This document shows, piece after piece, positions 15,987-24,805 of a stretch of 64,000 bases of DNA. The notes under the pieces were generated by a model. The model was not told the origin of the DNA. It saw nothing but the letters and a program-made list of their open reading frames with translations, and searched no databases. The DNA comes from Oleispirillum sp963668495 (lineage in GTDB: Bacteria > Pseudomonadota > Alphaproteobacteria > Rhodospirillales > Rhodospirillaceae), in assembly GCA_963668495.1 (NCBI GenBank), contig OY764545.1, forward strand, positions 496,001 to 560,000, written 5' to 3'. Both the position numbers and the translations under genes were made by a program. Within the stretch, counting starts at the first letter, position 1, and each line of letters starts with the position of its first letter.

Positions 15987-16442
15987 ATGAAGGCATTTTA
16001 TCGCAAGATAAGCCCCATAGGTTTTGCCGTTGTGGGGGGGCTATGTTTATATTTGGCGTATGAGAACCATCGATTGTATCGCATCACGCCATCCATTCCC
16101 TTCCGCCCATACTGCGTTATCGAAGAAGGTCGTGGTGATATTGTCCCAGTGAAGGGGGATATCGAAATCACCAAGGAATTCTTGGACGTAGCGGTCAAAA
16201 AATTATCTCTTCATGGCGCAACAATGCACATTCAGTATCGAGTCCTTAAGGACCATGAGTATATAGACAATCCGACCCCTGTTTTGTTGTCGCCCGAATC
16301 ATTTGAAAATTCACAAAATATGATGTTTGCAACACGTCAGGCATTTCATGTGACACGTGGAATTCCAACGTACTTTGATCAAACAGATGGCGCCCCATCC
16401 CTTGAATGCAAAGACATCGAAGGCATAATCACAAAATTCTGA
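15987..16442 (+). CDS. Membrane-anchored protein of unknown function (candidate immunity)
   Basis: The 151-residue product has one N-terminal membrane segment (IGFAVVGGLCLYLAYE) after a short basic stretch, so the rest should face the periplasm. The remainder is a mixed alpha/beta domain with two cysteines (PYCVIEEG; LECKDIEG). No family was recognised. GGGAGGAAGGG just before the ATG is a strong ribosome site. Its place right after orphan segment 3, on the same strand, suggests it is the immunity gene of that segment. The base composition is A/T-richer than the flanking housekeeping genes. Confidence 0.65.
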   Translation: MKAFYRKISPIGFAVVGGLCLYLAYENHRLYRITPSIPFRPYCVIEEGRGDIVPVKGDIEITKEFLDVAVKKLSLHGATMHIQYRVLKDHEYIDNPTPVLLSPESFENSQNMMFATRQAFHVTRGIPTYFDQTDGAPSLECKDIEGIITKF

Positions 16443-16459
16443 CCCCTCCCCCGACTTTT

Positions 16460-16792
16460 GCCCTGATAAGGCGTCTGCAAACCTTTGGCAGGGGGCGTTT
16501 GGACGCGGCGGAACGTGGTGTTGACTTCTGGGGGCAAGTTGGCGGCGGTGTCGTCTATGGAGCCACCGATAAAGTCATGGGCAAATCTGCATGAACGGCA
16601 AAAGCAGGTTCAAACCGACTGATTGATGCAATGCCGGGTGCTGGACCTGCTCAACAACTCACCAAACAAGGTGGCAAAAGGGTCATCGGAACCCTTATCA
16701 ATATCGGGGAAAAAGAAGCATCAAAACAAATGAAACAGGGGATTATGGAAAAACAGTACGGTCAGAAAGGCCGCAAACTTCAGTCACAATAA
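16460..16792 (+). pseudogene. Orphan C-terminal toxin-like segment 4, broken by a stop
   Basis: A plus-strand frame encodes a glycine-rich stretch (WGQVGGGVVYGATDKVMGKSA), is interrupted by TGA at 16592-16594, and continues in the same frame with LIDAMPGAGPAQQL and a lysine/glutamine-rich tail ending LQSQ at a TAA (16790-16792). The end matches the NQSQ end of the 513-residue protein, and the 13-base overlap with the opposing Sel1 gene is the same length as in module 1. No start codon with a ribosome site is present. It is therefore a decayed toxin-like end. Confidence 0.5.
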
Positions 16793-17373
16793 TTCCACGG
16801 CCTATCAAGAATATTGTTGAAAAGCATCACGCAGGCAATGTCCATGCGTGATGCTTCTAAGCCTGTGTTGGGTAAATCGTACGTCCACATAGTCACACGC
16901 CCTAATGCGCTCCCTGCATCAACAGCTTTTTGTCCCCAGTATGTTGCTTTTTCTCTGTCTCCACGTTCAGCATATGAATGTGCAAGGCTAATCAGGGAAT
17001 CAACTTCACCCTGTGATGCTGCTTTTTCTTTCCAAAAAATTGCTTTGTCCCAATCCATAGTTCGGCCTTCACCGAATTTGTAGCAAAGGCCAAGATTGCT
17101 TTGGGCAAACATATCCCCCGCATTCGCTGCTTTTTCATACCAATCACAAGCGAGTTCGTCGTCTTTGGAAAAGCTGTAGCCATTCTGGTACATCAATCCA
17201 ATAAGATTCATCGCATCCGCGCTCCCCGCTTTGGCAAGGGGCAACAAGATTGATTTTGCCTTTTCATAATCTCCGGCTTCATAGGCTTTATCCGCATCGT
17301 CATACGTGTCTGCATATGCAGGGAAAGCAGAGCCAGTTAGGAAGATGAAAAAAGCAACAAGTAGGCGTCTCAT
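16780..17373 (-). CDS. Periplasmic Sel1-repeat protein, paralog 3 (candidate immunity)
   Basis: The 197-residue product has a signal peptide (MRRLLVAFFIFLTGSAFPAYA), Sel1-like repeats (AMNLIGLMYQNGY, CDWYEKAANAG, CYKFGEGR, AIFWKEKAASQG) and the WNYCD end. The cysteine pattern matches paralogs 1 and 2. It opposes orphan segment 4 with a 13-base 3' overlap. Its 5' region shares about 40 bases with the other two paralogs, then diverges. It lies just beyond the katG terminator, at the right edge of the accessory region. Confidence 0.85.
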   Translation of the reverse strand: MRRLLVAFFIFLTGSAFPAYADTYDDADKAYEAGDYEKAKSILLPLAKAGSADAMNLIGLMYQNGYSFSKDDELACDWYEKAANAGDMFAQSNLGLCYKFGEGRTMDWDKAIFWKEKAASQGEVDSLISLAHSYAERGDREKATYWGQKAVDAGSALGRVTMWTYDLPNTGLEASRMDIACVMLFNNILDRPWNYCD

Positions 17374-17449
17374 GATGACCTCTGGATTGGATGTGTCACA
17401 GATTGACATGCTTGTGGCGCAAGCGCCCCCCGGCAATAAATCCAACGGC

Positions 17450-17478
17450 AAAACGCCGCAGAGATAACACTGCGGCGT
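17450..17478 (-). terminator. Terminator after katG
   Basis: ACGCCGCAG (17453-17461) and CTGCGGCGT (17470-17478) form a perfect 9-base stem, followed on the minus strand by TTT. It lies 23 bases past the katG stop. Confidence 0.8.
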
Positions 17479-17500
17479 CTTACAAACCGTGGCTGAGGGA

Positions 17501-19711
17501 CTATTTCAGATCGAACCGATCCAGCTCCATCACTTTTACCCACGCAGAGGCAAAGTCACAGACAAACCGTCCATGCGCATCATCAGCAGCGTATACCTCT
17601 GACAATGCACGCAGCTCTGAATTGGCACCAAACACAAGATCAACCCGTGTTGCCGTCCATTTCAGGTCTCCGGTTGCCCGATCCCGCCCCTCGTAAAGGT
17701 CTTCTGCCTTTGACGTCGGTTGCCAACGGGTTGCCATGTCCAGCACATTGACAAAGAAATCATTGGACAAAACACCGGGGCGATCCGTCAGGACCCCATG
17801 GGGAGATCCCCCCACATTTGCCCCCAAAACACGCAAACCACCGACCAAAACCGTCATTTCCGGTGCGGTCAACGTCAACAACTGCGCCCGATCCACCAGC
17901 ATGAATTCGGCCCCAATGGTTGCAGGTGCTTTCTGATAATTTCGGAAGCCATCGGCAAACGGCTCCAGAACGGCAAAAGACTCCGCGTCAGTTTGCGCCT
18001 CCGTTGCATCAGTGCGACCGGGGGTAAACCGGATGGAAATCGGCTGATCTGCGTCTTTCGCCGCTTTTTCCACGGCAGCAGTGCCACCCAGCACAATCAT
18101 ATCTGCCAGTGAGATTTCCTTATCCGGGCCATTGGCAGCATTGAACAACCGCCGAATTCCGTCCAGAGCATCCACGACTTTTGCCGTCCGCTCTGGCTCG
18201 TTTGCGGGCCAGTCCTTTTGCGGCGCGAGACGAATACGCGCGCCATTGGCCCCACCACGCATATCGGAACCACGGAAGGTAGAAGCTGCTGCCCACGCCG
18301 TAAAGACAAGATCAGATACGGACAGGCCAGAATCCAGAACGCGGGCTTTCAAATCAGCCACATCGTCCTCATCCACCAAGTCATGGGTCACCGGAGGCAC
18401 CGGGTCTTGCCAGATCAATTCCTCGTCCGGGACATCCGGCCCAAGATAGCGTGCCCGCGGCCCCATATCGCGGTGGGTCAGCTTGAACCATGCCCGTGCG
18501 AATGCATCCGCAAAGGCATCTGGATTCTGATGGAAATGGCGGGAGATTTTCTCATACGCCGGATCCATGCGCATTGCCATATCCGCCGTGGTCATAATTG
18601 TGGTGACGCGTTTCGCCGAATCATGGGCTGCCGGAGCCATGTCTTCGTCTTTCACATCTTTCGGCACCCACTGCCAAGCCCCTGCCGGACTTTTGGTCAA
18701 TTCCCACTCGTAGCCGAACAGCATATCGAAATAGCCGTTGTCCCAACGAATAGGATCAGGTGTCCACGCCCCTTCAATGCCGCTGGTGATGGTATCATCA
18801 CCCTTACCGGAGCCATAGGAACTGATCCAGCCCAGCCCTTGGGTCTCCAACCCGGCGGCCTCCGGGTCTGGTCCCACGTGTGCGGCATCCCCGGCACCAT
18901 GGCATTTGCCGAATGTATGTCCCCCGGCGGTCAGGGCGACGGTTTCCTCATCATTCATTGCCATTCGAGCAAAGGTTTCCCGAATATCCCGTCCCGAAGC
19001 AACCGGATCAGGCTCCCCGTTTGGCCCTTCGGGATTGACATAGATCAAGCCCATTTGCACAGCCGCCAGCGGGTTTTCCAACTCCCGGTCCCCTTCGTAT
19101 CGGGTATCGCCGAGCCATTCGGTTTCCGTACCCCAATACACGTCTTCTTCCGGTTGCCAGATGTCTTCGCGGCCCCCACCGAAACCAAACGGCTTCAGCC
19201 CCATGGATTCGATGGCACAGTTCCCGGCAAGGATCATCAAATCTGCCCATGACAGCTTTTCGCCGTACTTTTTCTTGATTGGCCACAGCAAGCGACGGGC
19301 CTTGTCCAAATTGACGTTATCCGGCCAACTGTTAAGCGGCGCAAATCGTTGGGAGCCAGTGCCACCACCGCCACGACCATCGGCAATGCGATACGTCCCG
19401 GCACTGTGCCATGCCATGCGAATGAACAGGCCACCGTAATGCCCATAATCGGCAGGCCACCAATCCTGCGATTCCGTCATCAAATCGATCAGGTCTTTTT
19501 TCACCGCAGCCAAATCAAGGGTTTGAAAGGCTTCCGCATAATTGAAGTCTTCCCCCATGGGATTTGATCGTTCGGAATGCTGTCGAAGAATATTCAGGTT
19601 GAGCTGATTGGGCCACCAATCCTTATTGGATGTCCCCCTTGATTGCTTTTGCATGTGCGCACCGCCATGCATCGGGCATTGCCCGCCTTGTCCGTCACCA
19701 CCACTGCTCAT
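17501..19711 (-). CDS. katG: Catalase-peroxidase
   Basis: KatG destroys hydrogen peroxide with haem and also acts as a broad peroxidase. The 736-residue product has the distal-site motif RMAWHSAGTYR, the proximal haem ligand in AGGHTFGKCHG, and the residues of the Met-Tyr-Trp adduct: Trp of MAWH, Tyr of LIYVNPEG and Met of GSDMRGGANG. The second, degenerate peroxidase domain is complete. GGAGG stands 5 bases before the ATG. No signal peptide is seen. It is a single gene flanked by terminators. Confidence 0.98.
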   Translation of the reverse strand: MSSGGDGQGGQCPMHGGAHMQKQSRGTSNKDWWPNQLNLNILRQHSERSNPMGEDFNYAEAFQTLDLAAVKKDLIDLMTESQDWWPADYGHYGGLFIRMAWHSAGTYRIADGRGGGGTGSQRFAPLNSWPDNVNLDKARRLLWPIKKKYGEKLSWADLMILAGNCAIESMGLKPFGFGGGREDIWQPEEDVYWGTETEWLGDTRYEGDRELENPLAAVQMGLIYVNPEGPNGEPDPVASGRDIRETFARMAMNDEETVALTAGGHTFGKCHGAGDAAHVGPDPEAAGLETQGLGWISSYGSGKGDDTITSGIEGAWTPDPIRWDNGYFDMLFGYEWELTKSPAGAWQWVPKDVKDEDMAPAAHDSAKRVTTIMTTADMAMRMDPAYEKISRHFHQNPDAFADAFARAWFKLTHRDMGPRARYLGPDVPDEELIWQDPVPPVTHDLVDEDDVADLKARVLDSGLSVSDLVFTAWAAASTFRGSDMRGGANGARIRLAPQKDWPANEPERTAKVVDALDGIRRLFNAANGPDKEISLADMIVLGGTAAVEKAAKDADQPISIRFTPGRTDATEAQTDAESFAVLEPFADGFRNYQKAPATIGAEFMLVDRAQLLTLTAPEMTVLVGGLRVLGANVGGSPHGVLTDRPGVLSNDFFVNVLDMATRWQPTSKAEDLYEGRDRATGDLKWTATRVDLVFGANSELRALSEVYAADDAHGRFVCDFASAWVKVMELDRFDLK

Positions 19712-19781
19712 AAGAGCCTCCGATCCTGTCAGGTAAAAAGGATACGCGACTGAACTCTGGGTACTGCATACAGACTAAAAT

Positions 19782-19813
19782 AAGAAGCCGCCGTCCCTAC
19801 TCGGCGGCTTCTT
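19782..19813. terminator. Bidirectional terminator between the MFS gene and katG
   Basis: A perfect 12-base stem AAGAAGCCGCCG / CGGCGGCTTCTT (19782-19793 with 19802-19813). It most likely ends the minus-strand MFS gene upstream of the katG start. Confidence 0.8.
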
Positions 19814-19840
19814 GAAGACTAACAGATCACCGTCACCTGT

Positions 19841-21166
19841 TTAAGAGCCATTAGACGGAGCACCTGAAGATGATGCATCTTTCGCATGAGGGGGGACTTT
19901 ATCACTGTCTTGATCCTGTTCGCGGGCAACATCGTCGCCTCCCTCATCCGTACGTGGGTCCAATACAAACGTCATGGGCGAAGTCCGGGGGACAAGGCCA
20001 AAATCCACTGTCTCATCATCCGGGGTACGTTTGGCACGGAAGGTGCGGTAAAACGCGTAAACCCCCAATGGCAGAAACACAATCGCCGCATGTAGGAACA
20101 GACCCTCCGGCCCGACGTGTTCCATAATAACCGTCGCCATTAACGGCCCGACCGTGGCTCCAAAACCATAAACCAGCAGCAAAGACGCCCCGGCGGACAC
20201 ATAATCCTTGGGCTCCATTCGGTCATTGGTATGGGCAATCGAGATACTGTACATGGGCAAAATCAACAACCCGGCAGCCATCCCCATATAAAACAGCCAC
20301 GGTTCCGTATTGTGGGTCATCAGTCCAACAAAGGTACTTAACCCCGCCATACAGATGCACATTCCGGTAATCACGAAACGGCGATCAACCAAATCGGATA
20401 ACTTTCCAAGCGGCCACTGGCTGATCATGCCGCCCAGCACCATCAGCGCGAGGAAAAACGCCGTGTCGCCAGCATCAAGCCCGATACCATGAGCATAAAT
20501 CGCACCAAGGCTCCAAAACGCACCGGTGCCCATACCAGCACCCAAACACCCGGCAACCCCAACCGGGGCCTTGCTGAACAACTGACGAAACGGCATCCAT
20601 CGCGGGGCGATCCCAGTGGGACAGGGTTTGGACGTCAAGGAAACCGGGACCAAAGCCAATGAAATGACAACGGATACCAAGGCAAACAGGTCATATCCGG
20701 TAACCGGGGCCAAACGCAGGCCAAGCTGACCGATTGCCGTCGCCCCCAAGATCAAAACGAAATATACGGAAAGCAGTGCTCCCCGGTTCAAGTTGTTGGT
20801 TTTGTGGTTCAGCCAGCTTTCCGTTACCAAACTCAGCCCGGCGAAACATGCACCGGAAATCATACGAAACACGACCCAACTGAACGGGTCCACAATCATG
20901 GCGTGGAACAGGGCAATCACCGAAGCCAGCGACGCCAAAGTCGCAAACGCCCGGATATGTCCGACACGATTAACCAGACGCGGCGAAATCAAACTGCCCA
21001 AGACAAAGCCCGCGTAATAACTGGACATAACCAAACCAGTTAAAACGGTGGAAAATCCTTCAAACTGAGCCCGCAGTGCCAGCAACGCACTTTGCAGCCC
21101 CACACCGAAGTTAATTGCCACGGCACCAACCAACAGCGCCAGAACCGACATGAGTGTCCCGCTCAT
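19841..21166 (-). CDS. MFS transporter, YcaD-like
   Basis: This 441-residue protein has twelve predicted membrane segments in the major facilitator fold. Examples are VLALLVGAVAINFGVGLQ, the GLVMSSYYAGFVLGSL helix with SPRLVNRVGHIRAF after it, and QWPLGKLSDLVDRR in the second half. The order resembles the YcaD-like subgroup. The charged C-terminal tail (DPRTDEGGDD onward) is cytoplasmic. The start at 21166 is preceded by GGGGG at good spacing. The longer frame from 21265 would add an unrelated basic stretch. The substrate is unknown. Confidence 0.85.
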   Translation of the reverse strand: MSGTLMSVLALLVGAVAINFGVGLQSALLALRAQFEGFSTVLTGLVMSSYYAGFVLGSLISPRLVNRVGHIRAFATLASLASVIALFHAMIVDPFSWVVFRMISGACFAGLSLVTESWLNHKTNNLNRGALLSVYFVLILGATAIGQLGLRLAPVTGYDLFALVSVVISLALVPVSLTSKPCPTGIAPRWMPFRQLFSKAPVGVAGCLGAGMGTGAFWSLGAIYAHGIGLDAGDTAFFLALMVLGGMISQWPLGKLSDLVDRRFVITGMCICMAGLSTFVGLMTHNTEPWLFYMGMAAGLLILPMYSISIAHTNDRMEPKDYVSAGASLLLVYGFGATVGPLMATVIMEHVGPEGLFLHAAIVFLPLGVYAFYRTFRAKRTPDDETVDFGLVPRTSPMTFVLDPRTDEGGDDVAREQDQDSDKVPPHAKDASSSGAPSNGS

Positions 21167-21410
21167 AACCATGCCCCCACAAAAATATACGCAGGGTTGT
21201 TTTCGGCCTTGCCCCCGCACATGCCAAACCAAGGTAGGATATTGGTAAAATTTGTAAACACCCACCCAACACTTCCGCGCAATCCTTTCGACAAAAGCTG
21301 CATAAAAGTGAAAAAGCCGTGAAGAAAGCGCAATTCAGCCTTTATTCTCTGGCGCGGTAGTCGTAACTTTGGCCCTATTACATTCAATCTGAGTTCAGAA
21401 GAGGCTCTAT

Positions 21411-22019
21411 ATGGCGATTTACCTGCACCATGGCGACCTGCCCGACACCGTTCGTTTTACCGACTCCGTCGCGGTCGATAGTGAAACCATGGGCCTGCAC
21501 CTGCACCGGGACCGCTTGTGCCTTGTCCAACTCTCTGCCGGTGACGGCGATGCACACTTGGTGCGGATCATACCGGGGACAGAACCGAACAACCTGAAAG
21601 CCCTGTTCACCGATCCGACCGTTACCAAGATTTTCCATTTCGCCCGCTTTGATGTCGCCAAAATCAAAGTTGACCTTGGCGTGGACTGCGCCCCAGTGTA
21701 TTGCACCAAAATCGTTTCCAAGCTGTGCCGGACCAATACGGACCGCCATGGCTTGAAAAACCTGTGTTTTGATTTGCTGGGCGTCAGCCTGTCCAAGGAA
21801 CAGCAGACTTCGGACTGGGGCGCCGATACATTCAGCGCAGAGCAACAGCAATATGCTGCCAATGACGTTTTGTATCTGCATGATCTGAAGGTCAAGCTTG
21901 ACGCTCTGCTGGAGCGAGAGGGCCGCCACCACCTTGCAGAAGCCTGTTTTGACTTTCTGCCAACCCGTTGTGCTTTGGACATTGCGGGCTGGGATGAACA
22001 GGATATCTTCACCCACTAA
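21411..22019 (+). CDS. rnd: RNase D-like 3'-5' exonuclease, catalytic domain only
   Basis: The 202-residue product is a single DEDDy exonuclease domain: VDSETMGL (Exo I, Asp and Glu), FHFARFD (Exo II) and YAANDVLYLHDL (Exo III, Tyr and Asp). It lacks the two HRDC domains of E. coli RNase D, as is usual for the short alphaproteobacterial form. The likely role is trimming of tRNA or other stable RNA 3' ends. It precedes kdsD by 57 bases on the same strand. Confidence 0.9.
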   Translation: MAIYLHHGDLPDTVRFTDSVAVDSETMGLHLHRDRLCLVQLSAGDGDAHLVRIIPGTEPNNLKALFTDPTVTKIFHFARFDVAKIKVDLGVDCAPVYCTKIVSKLCRTNTDRHGLKNLCFDLLGVSLSKEQQTSDWGADTFSAEQQQYAANDVLYLHDLKVKLDALLEREGRHHLAEACFDFLPTRCALDIAGWDEQDIFTH

Positions 22020-22076
22020 TGCAGGCACCAAATTGACCTGCACCTTGCCATCGACTTCTAGGTAACGAGTACACCT

Positions 22077-23090
22077 GTGACCATAACTCCGACAAACGAC
22101 ATATCCCGAGACGATCGCATCGCCGCCGACCTGCAAGTCGCCCGCCAGGTTTTGACTGCAGAAGCCGATGCCCTGACCAGACTGCGTGAAGATCTGGACG
22201 CAACCTTCAGCCATGCGCTGGACTTGCTGGAGCACCGGGTTCTGGCATCCGAATACGGACGGGTCATCATCAGTGGCATGGGGAAAAGCGGGCACATCGG
22301 CCGCAAGATTGCGGCAACGCTGGCCTCGACCGGGACGCCATCATTTTTTGTTCATCCGGGGGAAGCCAGCCATGGCGACCTTGGGATGATTACCCAACAT
22401 GACGCCTTGATTCTGCTATCCAAATCTGGGGAAAGCTCTGAACTGGCTGATATTATTCATTACTCCCGCCGTTTTGGTATCCCACTGATTGCCATTACCG
22501 CCGACCCGAACAGCACCCTTGGCGTCAATGCTGACGCTGTTCTGCGCCTGCCCGCCAATGGCGAGGCCTGTCCATTGGGGCTGGCCCCGACCACATCGAC
22601 CACGGTCAGCCTTGCCCTTGGCGATGCCATTGCTGTGGCATTGCTGGAACGGCGCGGTTTTTCCGCCAGTGACTTTAAGGCGTTCCACCCCGGTGGCAAG
22701 CTGGGTCAACGCCTGCTTAAGGTCAAGGAACTGATGCACGCCGGGGATGAAGTTCCTCTGATCACCGAAGGCACGTCAATGGCAGATGCCTTGATCGAAA
22801 TGACGCAGAAAAGCTTTGGCTGTGTTGGCATCGTCAATCAGGACAACTGCTTGGTCGGGATTGTGACCGATGGCGACTTACGCCGTCACATGGCCCCGAA
22901 CCTTTTGGACCTGTCGGTTTCCGATATTATGACCGCCAACCCGCGCACCGTCGGCCCCGACGCCCTTGCCGCCGAAGCATTGGCCATCATGAACAGCAAA
23001 TCCATTACCAGCCTGTTCGTCCTGTCTGCGGAATCTGAACCCCTTGGCATCATCCACATGCATGATTGCCTGCGCAGCGGAGTCTCATGA
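22077..23090 (+). CDS. kdsD: Arabinose-5-phosphate isomerase
   Basis: KdsD (KpsF family) turns ribulose 5-phosphate into arabinose 5-phosphate, the first step towards the Kdo sugar of LPS. The 337-residue product has an SIS domain (VIISGMGKSGHIGRKIAATLASTGTPS; LLSKSGESSEL) and two CBS domains ending near the C-terminus. The start is GTG at 22077, with AGGTAACGAG upstream. Its stop overlaps the lptC start (ATGA), so the two are translationally coupled. It heads the kdsD-lptC-lptA group. Confidence 0.95.
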   Translation: MTITPTNDISRDDRIAADLQVARQVLTAEADALTRLREDLDATFSHALDLLEHRVLASEYGRVIISGMGKSGHIGRKIAATLASTGTPSFFVHPGEASHGDLGMITQHDALILLSKSGESSELADIIHYSRRFGIPLIAITADPNSTLGVNADAVLRLPANGEACPLGLAPTTSTTVSLALGDAIAVALLERRGFSASDFKAFHPGGKLGQRLLKVKELMHAGDEVPLITEGTSMADALIEMTQKSFGCVGIVNQDNCLVGIVTDGDLRRHMAPNLLDLSVSDIMTANPRTVGPDALAAEALAIMNSKSITSLFVLSAESEPLGIIHMHDCLRSGVS

Positions 23091-23809
23091 GCAGTAAACG
23101 GGCAAAGCCGCCGTCATCTCCTGTTGTCAAACCCGACACCGATGATGATCTGGACTTTCTGACCTCAGCCCAAACCACGGGCAAACTGTCACAAGGCACG
23201 CTGTACAGCAAATGTGTACGGGTGTTGAAGCTTGGTCTCCCCCTTGGGGCCGCCTTGCTGTTGGGCGCGATTTTGCTGTGGCCGCAACTGAAAAATGAAA
23301 CTAACCGCTTTGAGGTTGGGATTTCAGGCCTAGACCCGCGCCATCCCAATCGTCTGAAAGTCGTCAACGCCCGTTACCGCGGGGTAACGGGTGATGGACG
23401 CCCGTATTCCGTGATTGCAGAATCCGCGTTTGAGGCTCCAAGCAACACCGACAATGATGTGATTACCCTTGAAGCTCCGTCCGCAGATATGCTGCAAGCC
23501 GATGGCGCATGGGTTTTAGGCAATGCGCCGGAAGGCAGCTATGACCGCGGCACGCAATTGCTAAAGCTCTGGGGCGGCGTGACCATTTTCCATGACAATG
23601 GGTACACTTTCAGCTCGGATACTGCTGATATCCAGATGCAAGCCGGACTGGCATCCGGTGACACGCCGGCAATGGCCTTTGGTCCCGGCGGTGAAATTGA
23701 AAGTCAGGACGGCTTTGAAATCACCGAGAGGGGCCGTCGCTTATTCTTTAAGGGCAAGTCCAAGTTGATCCTACAACCGGGAGAGAGTTTCGATGTTTCA
23801 GGCTCCTAA
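23087..23809 (+). CDS. lptC: LPS export protein LptC
   Basis: LptC is the bitopic inner-membrane protein that takes LPS from LptB2FG and passes it to LptA. The 240-residue product has a basic cytoplasmic N-terminus, one membrane helix (LPLGAALLLGAILLWPQL near residues 47-64) and a periplasmic beta-jellyroll (LKVVNARYRGVTGDGRPYSV; LWGGVTIFHDNGYTFSSDTA). The ATG at 23087 overlaps the kdsD stop. The 3' end overlaps lptA by 17 bases. Confidence 0.93.
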   Translation: MSSKRAKPPSSPVVKPDTDDDLDFLTSAQTTGKLSQGTLYSKCVRVLKLGLPLGAALLLGAILLWPQLKNETNRFEVGISGLDPRHPNRLKVVNARYRGVTGDGRPYSVIAESAFEAPSNTDNDVITLEAPSADMLQADGAWVLGNAPEGSYDRGTQLLKLWGGVTIFHDNGYTFSSDTADIQMQAGLASGDTPAMAFGPGGEIESQDGFEITERGRRLFFKGKSKLILQPGESFDVSGS

Positions 23810-24647
23810 ATCCTTTTTGCACCATGGCCTCAGCGGCCTTGCCCTCGCCGCCGCCTTATGCGCCCCTCTCCAATCGGAAGCTCAATCGCTGAATTTCGGT
23901 GACACGGGCAACGACACCCCGGTTGAAGTCCTGGCGGATAACGGCATTGAATGGCTGCGGGACGGCAAACGTTTTATTGCGCGCGGCAATGCCTCTGCTA
24001 CCCGTGGGAAAACCACGGTCTATGCCGATACCTTGACTGCGCATTACCGCAAAACCGAAGCCGGAAAATCCCAGCTGTGGCGGTTGGATGCCGATGGGAA
24101 TACCCGAATTGTCTCCCCCACAGAAACGGCCACTGGCGACACTGCGGTCTATGATATGGACACATCGGTTCTGGTGTTGCGTGGCAAACCTCACGCCAAG
24201 CTGGAAACACCAGACACCGTGATCACTGCCAAGCAGTCTTTGGAATATTACCAAGTGAAACGCATGGCAGTTGCCCGTGGCAACGCCGTGATCGTCCGTG
24301 ACGACCGCACCATGAAGGCCGATCTTGTCACCGCATATTTCAGCGACAAATCCAAAACCGGAAAGAGTCAGGTGGATATTGTGGATGCCTTTGGTCATGT
24401 CACCATCACCACCCCGACAGAAACCGTCACTGGCGACAAGGGTCGCTACAACGTAAAAACCGGCATTGCGACCATCCTGAACAATGTGCACATGACCCGA
24501 GGCACGGATACCCTGAAAGGGGCATATGCCGTCGTCAACATGAAAACCGGGGTCAGCACCTTGTATGCCACGCTGCCGGGACAGCCTAAAACCAAGGATA
24601 CGCAGGTCAAGGGTGTCTTTACGCCAAAGTCAGATCAGGCCCAATAA
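23793..24647 (+). CDS. lptA: LPS transport periplasmic protein LptA
   Basis: LptA forms the periplasmic bridge that carries LPS to the outer membrane. The 284-residue product has a signal peptide (GLALAAALCAPLQSEAQS) and two successive OstA-type segments of similar pattern (RFIARGNASATRG with ADTLTAHY; MAVARGNAVIVRD with ADLVTAYF), followed by TETVTGDKGRYNVKTG. It is somewhat longer than E. coli LptA, as in other alphaproteobacteria. It overlaps lptC by 17 bases. Confidence 0.93.
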   Translation: MFQAPKSFLHHGLSGLALAAALCAPLQSEAQSLNFGDTGNDTPVEVLADNGIEWLRDGKRFIARGNASATRGKTTVYADTLTAHYRKTEAGKSQLWRLDADGNTRIVSPTETATGDTAVYDMDTSVLVLRGKPHAKLETPDTVITAKQSLEYYQVKRMAVARGNAVIVRDDRTMKADLVTAYFSDKSKTGKSQVDIVDAFGHVTITTPTETVTGDKGRYNVKTGIATILNNVHMTRGTDTLKGAYAVVNMKTGVSTLYATLPGQPKTKDTQVKGVFTPKSDQAQ

Positions 24648-24701
24648 GCAGGCCTGATTCGTTCTCCTTAGCAAAAATAAGGCCAATATCAAAAAAACCC
24701 G

Positions 24702-24729
24702 TTGCACTTCTTGCGTTCCCTCCGATAAT
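24702..24729 (+). promoter_or_regulatory. Likely internal promoter for lptB-rpoN
   Basis: TTGCAC (24702-24707), 16 bases, GATAAT (24724-24729) lie in the 158-base gap between lptA and lptB. This gap otherwise holds no gene. Confidence 0.45.
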
Positions 24730-24805
24730 CGTGGTGCTGCGTCACCCCTTGCGGTTGACGCGGTTTTTATGAGTAGACGCTGCAACACACAACGGGGGCT
24801 TTCAC

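Noticed and set aside
12411..17500. Attachment-site repeat of the tRNA-Leu 3' end
   Set aside because: No second copy of the tRNA 3' end and no integrase or transposase was found in the accessory region.
18218..19252. 344-codon open frame antisense to katG
   Set aside because: KatG motifs on the minus strand are complete; this frame has no family features.
21384..22295. 303-codon open frame antisense to the RNase D-like gene
   Set aside because: The plus strand carries all three exonuclease motifs; the antisense product matches no family.
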